64,000 nt of DNA from Luteimonas sp. J29 (lineage in GTDB: Bacteria; Pseudomonadota; Gammaproteobacteria; Xanthomonadales; Xanthomonadaceae). Positions 57,700 to 64,000 of this stretch are shown piece after piece (the first letter of the stretch is position 1; each line of letters opens with the position of its first letter). Location: contig NZ_AWZR01000006.1 of assembly GCF_000472505.1 (NCBI RefSeq), forward strand, positions 186,653 to 250,652, written 5' to 3'. The notes beneath the pieces were generated by a model that was not told the origin of the DNA, made no database searches, and saw nothing but the letters and a program-made list of their open reading frames with translations. A program made the position numbers and the translations under genes.

Positions 57700-60564
57700 T
57701 CAGCGCCGCCGGCTTTCCACCGGCCCCAGCGTCCCGCGCTCGCGTGGCGTGGTGACCACCTCGATGCGCTGGAACACCAGGCCCGGATCCACCAGCCAGA
57801 GTTTGAGCGTGTTCGCGCCCGCGGTCGCGGCGTGCCGCGAGCTGGCCACGTGCACGCTGTCGATCACCGCGCGCTCCCAGGCCTGGAAATCGCGGTCGCC
57901 CGGGCTCGGGTCGAGACGCACGTTCACCAGCTGCGGCTCGCCGTCATTGAGCGAGACCGCGTAGCGAAGCCCGCCCCGGTTGCGGAAATCGAGCGTGGGC
58001 GAGACCACCACGCGCACTTCGACCTCGCCGGCGGCGTCGATCACCAGCGGATACTCCAGTCGCGCGCCGTCGCCGCCCGGTTCCAGTGCAGGGCCGGTCG
58101 CCGGCCACGCGGTCACGCCCGAGAGCGTACGCCCGAGGTTCGGGATCTCCTGCCATTCGCCGCCGGGCGGCGGCACCGCGCGCGCATGGCGGGCAGCCTC
58201 GACCGCGACCACGCCGTCGCCCTCCACGAATCCGCGCGCGCCAGGATGCGCGGGCGGCTTGCGCACCGGCACCTGCACGTAGACCTCGGTGCGGTCGCTG
58301 CCGCGGATCGCCACCACCGCCTCGTGTTCGCCTTCGGACAGCTTCGACCAGTCCACGGCCAGATCCAGTTCGATCGCGTCCGGCACCTCGCCGGACTCCG
58401 GCGCAACCTTCAGCCATGGCACCGTGGAGCGCGCGGTGAAGCCGACCGGCTGCCGCCCGCGGTTGTAGACCACGATCGCGCGCGTGGTCGCGGCGACCGG
58501 GTCCAACGGCGGCACCCGCGGCGACTGCGCCGGCCTCGGCCAGCCGCGCGCGTCGCCTTCCACCGCCACGCCGGTGACGCCGCGCTCGGGCACGTCCACC
58601 TGCGCCAGCGGGGGCAGCACGTTGCGCTCGGGCTGCTGCCAGTGGGTGTAGCCGATGCGCGGCTGCGACATCATGTGGATCCACTTGCCGCCTGCGATCC
58701 CGTGCTCGTACAGGCGCTGCAGCTCGGCGTCGCGTTCGAACAGGCGCCTGGTCTCGTCCGCCCAGTCGTTGGCCGAGGCGCGTCCCTGCGAGGCGTACAG
58801 CCTGTTGCGTGCGGCGGAGATGTGCAGGCGGTTGAGGTTGGCGCTGGCCAGCACCGGGTACTCGACCAGCTGCGCCCAGGCGTCGGCGTGGCTGTCCGGG
58901 ATGCGGCGGGCGAGGGCCAGGGTGCGCTGCTCGAGCGCGTCCCATTCGGCGAGCACGCGCTCGGCCTCGCGGTCGTGCAGCAGGCTCCAGGTGTCGGCGT
59001 CGACCAGCTCCGGCTTGCGGCGCGCGTTGTAGCGGGTGTAGGCGGTGAGGATCTCGCCGATCTCCGGCGCATGCGCCGGTCCGAACTGCTCGGCCGCCCA
59101 TGCGGCCGGGTAGCGCGCGATCCAGTCGAGGTCGGCGCGGTCCGGGTCCCAGGCCTGGTCGAGGAAGGCGCTGATCGGCAGCTCCATCGGCTTGATGTCG
59201 CCGACGTTGACGATCCACACCCGGTCCACGCCGTGGGCCCAGGCCAGGCGCATCTGCTCCCAGGCGCGCTCGATCTGGGTGGTGTTGAGCCACTTGTAGT
59301 TGCGCGGGCCGCCGACGTAGTCGAAGTGGTAGTACACGCCGTAGCTGCCGGGGCGCCTGTCGGCGGGATCCGGCAGCCGGCGGATGTTGCCCCAGTTGTC
59401 GTCGGCGAACAGCAGGGTCACGTCGTCCGGGACGCGCATGCCCTTGTCGTAGTAGTCCTGCACTTCCTTGTACAGCGCCCACACCTGTGGAGTTTCCTCC
59501 GCGGGACGGCCGGTCACCTCGGCGATGATCCTGCGCTGGTCGGCGACGATGCGCTCGAGCAGGGCGATCGCGGTGCCCTCGGTCATCGCCTCGTCGCCGT
59601 CGCCGCGCATGCCCAGCGTGACCACGGCCTCGCGGCCCTGCAGGCGCTCGATGCCGCCGCGCCAGAACTCGCGCAGCACCTTGTCGTTGCGGGCGTAGTC
59701 CCACGGGCCCTTGCCGAACCGCGACCACTCGTCGTGGGCGCGCATCATCGGCTCGTGGTGGCTGGTGGCGATGACCACGCCGTACTCGTCGGCGAGTTCG
59801 GCGTTGCGCGGATCGTCCGCGTAGAACGCGCGCGGCTGCCACATCGCCGGCCACAGGTAGTTGGCCTTGTGGCGCAGGATCAGCTGGAACACGCGCTCGT
59901 AGAACCTGTGGTTGGTGCCGCCGAAGGTGGCGCGGGTCCAGCCGCCGAGCGCGGGCTCCTCGTCGTTGATGAAGATGCCGCGGTACCTCACCTTCGGCGC
60001 GTCGGTGAAGCGTCCCGGCGCGACGTACAGCTGCAGGCGGCGCGGCGGCGGCACATCCGCCCACCAGGTCCAGGGGGAGACGCCGATGCGGCGCGAGAGC
60101 TCGTACAGGCCGAACGCGGTGCCGCGCCGGTCGGCGCCGACCACCACCAGTGCGCGGTCGATGCCCGGCTCGGGGCGCTCGACCACCTGCAGCAGGTAGG
60201 CTTCCCAGGTACCGGCGACGCCAGTGGTGTCGATGCCGTGCGCGGCCACGATGCGGTCGATGCGCGCGCTGCGGCCGAGGGTGCCGGCGATGATCGCGGT
60301 GCGCGAGGCCGGGTCCGGCGTACCGCCGGACACCGCGGCGAGGTCCTCGCGCAACGCTTCGGCCGCGCGGTGCACGGCGGGGAAGTCGCCGTCGTCCACG
60401 AGCACGCGCACGGGCACGCCGGTTTCGACCAGCGGCATCGCGTCGCCGGTGCGCGCGTCGCACACGGCGGCCGGCGCACGGCAGTCGTGTTGCGCAAGCG
60501 CGGCGCAAGGCAGGGTGGCCAGCAGCGCGAGCATGGAGGCAAGCAGGAAACGCTTTGGTCCCAT
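57700..60564 (-). CDS. GH115 xylan alpha-glucuronidase, exported
   Basis: A 954-residue GH115 family enzyme with a signal peptide ending near residue 24 (LPCAALA). Typical features are RRGTAFGLYELSRRIGVSPWTWWADVPP, KVRYRGIFINDEEPALGGW, NYLWPAMWQPRAF, GMRGDGDEAMTEGTA and KEVQDYYDKGM. GH115 enzymes remove (4-O-methyl)glucuronate from internal as well as terminal xylose residues, complementing GH67. The ATG at 60562-60564 starts the signal peptide directly; an ATG at 60639 overlapping the exuT stop would add a 25-residue polar extension and remains possible. It follows exuT on the same strand. Confidence 0.93.
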   Translation of the reverse strand: MGPKRFLLASMLALLATLPCAALAQHDCRAPAAVCDARTGDAMPLVETGVPVRVLVDDGDFPAVHRAAEALREDLAAVSGGTPDPASRTAIIAGTLGRSARIDRIVAAHGIDTTGVAGTWEAYLLQVVERPEPGIDRALVVVGADRRGTAFGLYELSRRIGVSPWTWWADVPPPRRLQLYVAPGRFTDAPKVRYRGIFINDEEPALGGWTRATFGGTNHRFYERVFQLILRHKANYLWPAMWQPRAFYADDPRNAELADEYGVVIATSHHEPMMRAHDEWSRFGKGPWDYARNDKVLREFWRGGIERLQGREAVVTLGMRGDGDEAMTEGTAIALLERIVADQRRIIAEVTGRPAEETPQVWALYKEVQDYYDKGMRVPDDVTLLFADDNWGNIRRLPDPADRRPGSYGVYYHFDYVGGPRNYKWLNTTQIERAWEQMRLAWAHGVDRVWIVNVGDIKPMELPISAFLDQAWDPDRADLDWIARYPAAWAAEQFGPAHAPEIGEILTAYTRYNARRKPELVDADTWSLLHDREAERVLAEWDALEQRTLALARRIPDSHADAWAQLVEYPVLASANLNRLHISAARNRLYASQGRASANDWADETRRLFERDAELQRLYEHGIAGGKWIHMMSQPRIGYTHWQQPERNVLPPLAQVDVPERGVTGVAVEGDARGWPRPAQSPRVPPLDPVAATTRAIVVYNRGRQPVGFTARSTVPWLKVAPESGEVPDAIELDLAVDWSKLSEGEHEAVVAIRGSDRTEVYVQVPVRKPPAHPGARGFVEGDGVVAVEAARHARAVPPPGGEWQEIPNLGRTLSGVTAWPATGPALEPGGDGARLEYPLVIDAAGEVEVRVVVSPTLDFRNRGGLRYAVSLNDGEPQLVNVRLDPSPGDRDFQAWERAVIDSVHVASSRHAATAGANTLKLWLVDPGLVFQRIEVVTTPRERGTLGPVESRRR

Positions 60565-60635
60565 CGAACGCCCCCGGGTCGTCGTGGCGCCGGGCCGCGC
60601 GTGTCGCGGCTGGTGGCAGTGGTGGGCGCGGCCGC

Positions 60636-61925
60636 TCATGCCTGCGGCTCCAGCTGCGCGGGCGCCAGTCGCGGTGCCAGCACGTGGATCACCAGCAGCG
60701 CGGCGAGATAGGCGCCGCCGGCCATCATGAACATCGCCCCGTAGCTGCCGGTGTGCTGGCGCAGCCAGCCGGCGCCGAGGTTCATGCAGAAGCCGCCCAT
60801 CGCGCCGGCGAAGCCGCCGATGCCCACCACCGAGGCCACCGCGGCGCGCGGGAACATGTCCGAGGTCAGCGTGAACAGGTTCGCCGAGAAGCCCTGGTGC
60901 GCGGCCGCGGCCAGCCCGATGAGCCAGACTGCCAACCACTGGCCCTCGACGTGCGGCGCGAACACCACCGGCAGGATGCACAGCGCGCACACCAGCATCG
61001 CCGTCTTGCGCGCGGCGTTCGCGGTCCAGCCGCGCTTCATCAGGGACGAACTGAACCAGCCGCCGCTGACCGACCCCACGTCGGCGAGCAGGAACACCGT
61101 GACCATGGGCAGGCCGATCGTGCGCAGGTCGACCCCGAAACGGTCGGCCATGAACATCGGGAACCAGAACAGGTAGAACCACCACACCGAGTCGCTGAGG
61201 AACTTGCCGCCGGTGAACGCCCAGGTCTGGCGCAGGCGCAGCAGCCGCAGCCACGACAGCTTGACCGGCGGGTGGGGCGGGTCGCTCTGGATCAGCGCGA
61301 GCTCGCCCGGCGAGACCTTCGGATGCGCGGCCGGGCGCCGGTACACGGGCAGCCAGAAGGCCAGCCAGACCAGGCCCGCGAGGCCGGTGACGACGAATGC
61401 GGTGCGCCAGCCCCAGGTGAGCGCCAGCCACGGCACCAGCAGGGGCGCCACGATCGCGCCGATATTGGATCCGGCATTGAAGACACCGGTGGCAAAGGCG
61501 CGCTCCCGTTTCGGGAACCACTCGGCCACGGTCTTCACCGCGGCCGGGAAATTGCCCGATTCGCCGAGACCCAGGACGAAGCGCGCGATGCTGAAACCCG
61601 CGACGGACTTGGCCAGCGCGTGCGCTGCCGCCGCGATCGACCACACCGTGAGATACACGCTGTAGCCCACGCGCGTGCCGACGCGGTCGATGAACCAGCC
61701 TGCGAACAGGAAGCCGATCGCGTAGGCAAGGGTGAAGGCGGCGCTGATCACGCCGTACTGCTGTTCGCTCCATCCGAACTCCGCCGACAGGGTCGGGGCG
61801 AGCACGCCGAGCACCGCGCGATCGACGTAGTTGATGGTGGTGGCGAAGAACAGCAGCGCGCAGATCACCCACCGGTAATGGCTGGCTCTCGCCGGTGCGC
61901 GCGCGGCGTCGACGTGCGCACTCAT
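60636..61925 (-). CDS. exuT: MFS hexuronate transporter
   Basis: A 429-residue major facilitator of the anion:cation symporter (ACS) family with about 12 membrane segments. Marks are FFATTINYVDRAVLGVLAP in helix 1, FAGWFIDRVGTRVGY in the loop 2-3, GLGESGNFPAAVKTVAEWFPKRERAFATG, and GGFAGAMGGFCMNLGAGW in the second half. ExuT-type proteins import glucuronate or galacturonate into the cytoplasm. The ATG at 61923-61925 has no ribosome site of its own but overlaps the stop of a 20-codon leader ORF that does. Two xyl-box sites lie upstream, shared with the divergent receptor. Confidence 0.92.
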   Translation of the reverse strand: MSAHVDAARAPARASHYRWVICALLFFATTINYVDRAVLGVLAPTLSAEFGWSEQQYGVISAAFTLAYAIGFLFAGWFIDRVGTRVGYSVYLTVWSIAAAAHALAKSVAGFSIARFVLGLGESGNFPAAVKTVAEWFPKRERAFATGVFNAGSNIGAIVAPLLVPWLALTWGWRTAFVVTGLAGLVWLAFWLPVYRRPAAHPKVSPGELALIQSDPPHPPVKLSWLRLLRLRQTWAFTGGKFLSDSVWWFYLFWFPMFMADRFGVDLRTIGLPMVTVFLLADVGSVSGGWFSSSLMKRGWTANAARKTAMLVCALCILPVVFAPHVEGQWLAVWLIGLAAAAHQGFSANLFTLTSDMFPRAAVASVVGIGGFAGAMGGFCMNLGAGWLRQHTGSYGAMFMMAGGAYLAALLVIHVLAPRLAPAQLEPQA

Positions 61926-61984
61926 GCGCCGCGTGTCCGGGCCGCGACGGATGCGGTGGCGCATGAAGCACGTGCGAACGGCAT
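61922..61984 (-). CDS. putative 20-codon leader peptide before exuT
   Basis: An ATG at 61982-61984 is preceded by the strong purine stretch GGGGAGGGAG, ending four bases upstream. It opens a 20-codon frame (MPFARASCAT... ending RTRGA) whose TGA at 61922-61924 overlaps the exuT ATG as ATGA. The same region read in the exuT frame has no ribosome site. Coupled translation of exuT through this leader is the simplest reading. The peptide has no recognisable domain. Confidence 0.4.
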   Translation of the reverse strand: MPFARASCATASVAARTRGA

Positions 61985-62013
61985 ATCGCTCCCTCCCCGG
62001 TGCGATCATCGCG

Positions 62014-62027
62014 TGGTAGCGCTATCA
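62014..62027. promoter_or_regulatory. xyl-box operator, exuT side
   Basis: TGGTAGCGCTATCA is a near-perfect palindrome centred on GCGC, and is the exact reverse complement of the site at 62176. It is 30 bases before the leader-peptide ATG, placed to control the exuT-GH115 transcript. Confidence 0.75.
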
Positions 62028-62175
62028 GTAACACATTCCGTCCACGAACGCGCGCAATGCACCCGCCTGGGACGGGTGGGACGGTTCTCGACAACGCTGT
62101 CGGGGTTTTTCCCGCGTATTCCACACTGTTCTGTATGGAAAGTGCTTGCTGCGTCGCAGCGTGTGCGCGCGAATC

Positions 62176-62189
62176 TGATAGCGCTACCA
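62176..62189. promoter_or_regulatory. xyl-box operator, TonB-receptor side
   Basis: TGATAGCGCTACCA is the exact reverse complement of the site at 62014-62027, lying 162 bases away. It is about 115 bases before the receptor start. The pair forms a mirror-image arrangement in the 320-base divergent region. Confidence 0.75.
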
Positions 62190-62304
62190 TCCGGCCGCCA
62201 CTCCCGTCGGGGCGAGTCGTGCATGCGTCCCCGTGGGGGCACGAGGCATAAAAGTCCACCGGTGTCACCGACAAGTGTGCGCCACGTAACGGGAGGGGAG
62301 TTCC

Positions 62305-64000
62305 GTGCAAGTCCGAATTGCAAGATCAGCGTTGTCCCATGCCCTCGGCCTGGCCCTGATCGGCCTGGCGGGTGCGGCCATGGCCCAGGACCAGTCCCCT
62401 GCGCAGGACGTGCCGGCGCCGTCCGCGGACCAGGACGCGACCGACCTCGACAGGGTCCTTGTCACCGGTTACCGCCAGAGCCTGCAGTACTCGACCGAAG
62501 CCAAGCGCGAGGCGACCGGCTTCACCGACAGCATCTTCTCCGAGGACATCGGCAAGTTCCCGGACACCAACATCGCCGAGTCGCTGGCGCGCATCCCCGG
62601 CATCCAGATCGACCGCGACGTCAACGGCGAAGGCCTGAACGTCGGCATCCGCGGCCTGCCGCAGAGTTTCACCAAGACCCTGATCAACGGTGGCGAGGCG
62701 GCCACGGCCTCGATCGGCCTCAATCGCGGCAACCAGAACCGCGAAGTCGACCTGAACCTGTTCCCGACCGAATTCTTCAACAAGCTCACGGTGTACAAGT
62801 CGCCGCAGGCGAGCCTGCCCGAAGGCGGCATCTCCGGCGTGGTCGACATGCGCCTGACCCGGCCGTTCGACATCCCCGGCCGGCATTTCAACTACTCCGG
62901 ACAGTTCGACTACAACACCATCGGCGAGAAGTTCAATCCGCGCGGCTCGGCGATGTACAGCTGGACCAACGACGAAGGCACCTTCGGCGCGATGGTCGGC
63001 GCGGCCGTGGTCCGCAGCCGGATGTCGGTGCGCGGCTGGGAGTCGATCGGGTGGATGAACCCGAGCCTCAACTACCAGCAGTGCGGCCTGGAGGCGCCGG
63101 AGGGCGTCGATCCGCTCAATACCCGTCCGGCCGAGTGCAACCCGGGCGGCGGCGGCAGCCTGCAGATGCCCAATACCGTCCCGGACAACGCCTCGACCCG
63201 TGGCGCCGGCATGACACCGGGAGACGTGATCGACGCCGAATGGCTGATGGCCCAGAACCCGGGGCTGAGCCTCGACCAGATCACCGAGGCCCTGTTCCCG
63301 CGCCTGGCGCGCCCGGTCGACATGGCCGGCGACCGCGAGCGCGACTCGGTGGTCGGCTCGCTGGAGTGGCGCCCGAACGACCGGATGCACTTCTATGTCG
63401 ATGCGCTGTACTCGCGCGCGAAGTACGAGAACGACCGCATCGACATGAACCTGGTCGGCCGCACCTTCGGCCCGGTCGGCTTCATCCCGACCAACATGCA
63501 GCTCGACGCCAACAACGTCGTGACCCGCGCCACCCTGGTCAACGCGCAGTTCTTCCTGGAGGCGCGTCCGTACCGCGACGAGGTGCAGTACTGGAACATC
63601 AACCCGGGCGCGACCTTCTGGTTCGGCGAGGACGAGAGCATCCAGCTCGACCTGCAGGCCAACTGGAGCCGCAGCTGGTTCTTCCGCGAGTCGCCGACGA
63701 TCCTGCCGGCGTCGCCGTTCACCACGGTCGAGTACTTCAACGACGGCGAACACCCGGTCTACACCAGCACGCTCGACCTCAACGACCCGAATGCCGGCTG
63801 GACCTGGAGCGGTGGCCGCGTGAACCTCAACAACGAGAAGCGGGTGACCGAAGCCGGGCGTCTGCGCGCCGACCTGCGCTTCGGCGACGAGATCAACAAC
63901 TTCAAGGTCGGCGTGTCGCACGACCGCTTCTACCGCACGATCGTCGCGTTCGACAACAGCGCGGCCTGGCAGGAGAACGTGTTCTCGGTGGTGCCGGACG
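62305..64000 (+). CDS. TonB-dependent outer-membrane receptor, N-terminal part (3' end outside window)
   Basis: The frame is open from a GTG at 62305 to the window edge (565 codons). The GTG has GGGAGGGGAG four bases upstream. A signal peptide ends about residue 27 (LAGAAMA), a TonB-box-like DLDRVLVTGYR is at about residues 48-57, and a plug domain follows (EDIGKFPDTNIAESLARIPGIQIDRD, VGIRGLPQSFT, LPEGGISGVVDM). The rest is beta-barrel sequence. Such large receptors in Xanthomonas and Caulobacter import oligosaccharides. Its place next to exuT and the xyl-boxes marks it as a xylo-oligosaccharide importer. Several antisense frames here are chance frames. Confidence 0.93.
   Translation, partial: MQVRIARSALSHALGLALIGLAGAAMAQDQSPAQDVPAPSADQDATDLDRVLVTGYRQSLQYSTEAKREATGFTDSIFSEDIGKFPDTNIAESLARIPGIQIDRDVNGEGLNVGIRGLPQSFTKTLINGGEAATASIGLNRGNQNREVDLNLFPTEFFNKLTVYKSPQASLPEGGISGVVDMRLTRPFDIPGRHFNYSGQFDYNTIGEKFNPRGSAMYSWTNDEGTFGAMVGAAVVRSRMSVRGWESIGWMNPSLNYQQCGLEAPEGVDPLNTRPAECNPGGGGSLQMPNTVPDNASTRGAGMTPGDVIDAEWLMAQNPGLSLDQITEALFPRLARPVDMAGDRERDSVVGSLEWRPNDRMHFYVDALYSRAKYENDRIDMNLVGRTFGPVGFIPTNMQLDANNVVTRATLVNAQFFLEARPYRDEVQYWNINPGATFWFGEDESIQLDLQANWSRSWFFRESPTILPASPFTTVEYFNDGEHPVYTSTLDLNDPNAGWTWSGGRVNLNNEKRVTEAGRLRADLRFGDEINNFKVGVSHDRFYRTIVAFDNSAAWQENVFSVVPD

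Noticed and set aside
26480-62304. Recently transferred genomic island
   Set aside because: No integrase, transposase or attachment repeat is visible, the GC-rich codon use looks like the flanks, and the gene set is common in Xanthomonadaceae.
62326-63921. A 531-codon minus-strand open frame
   Set aside because: Antisense to the TonB-dependent receptor, whose signal peptide, TonB box and plug motifs are clear.

Overview
The window is a high-GC chromosomal segment from a gammaproteobacterium of the Xanthomonadaceae/Lysobacteraceae, probably Luteimonas- or Lysobacter-like. The evidence is the order tRNA cluster-tig-clpP-clpX-lon-hup-tRNA-ppiD, the E. coli-like gloB-yafS-rnhA-dnaQ order, Xanthomonas-type xylan genes with a TonB-dependent receptor, and palindromic repeats typical of this family. 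Genus was judged by eye only.

Left half (1-25.7 kb), housekeeping. It opens with the tail of an NhaC-type antiporter and a Bax-inhibitor-1 protein. Five tRNA genes follow (Pro, Arg, His, Lys, Leu), then the proteostasis block tig, clpP, clpX, lon, hup, two more tRNAs (Val, Asp) and ppiD. Next come fabI-mltD-gloB on the minus strand and yafS-like-rnhA-dnaQ on the plus strand. After these are a PP2C phosphatase, a penicillin-acylase-family hydrolase, a Na/Pi cotransporter-PhoU fusion, a bacterioferritin lacking the haem methionine, tpm and parC.

Right half (26.2-64 kb), a glucuronoxylan utilisation locus. xylB-xylA feed xylose into the pentose phosphate pathway, and a LacI-type regulator (xylR) follows. 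A plus-strand operon reads GH67 alpha-glucuronidase, SGNH esterase, ManD-type dehydratase, GH43, GH3 (PA14), uxuB. A second, oxidative sugar-acid module follows: lactonase-like protein, FAH-family dehydratase, semialdehyde dehydrogenase, YjhG/YagF-type xylonate dehydratase and GntP permease. This resembles the Weimberg route for D-xylose, minus a xylose dehydrogenase. A minus-strand group contains exuT, GH115 alpha-glucuronidase, uxaC, GH2, GH10 xylanase and GH43. Divergent from exuT, a large TonB-dependent receptor runs off the window.

How they fit (inference from families): the receptor imports substituted xylo-oligosaccharides. GH10, GH67, GH115, the esterase, GH43 and GH3 strip and hydrolyse them to xylose and (methyl)glucuronate. 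ExuT, UxaC, UxuB and ManD carry glucuronate towards 2-keto-3-deoxygluconate. Xylose can go through the isomerase route and perhaps also the oxidative route. Palindromes matching the Xanthomonas xyl-box flank both xylB and the exuT/receptor promoter region as spaced pairs, suggesting one regulon. The oxidative module has no such box but has its own 20-bp dyad. Tandem arrays of GC-rich palindromes sit inside the locus.
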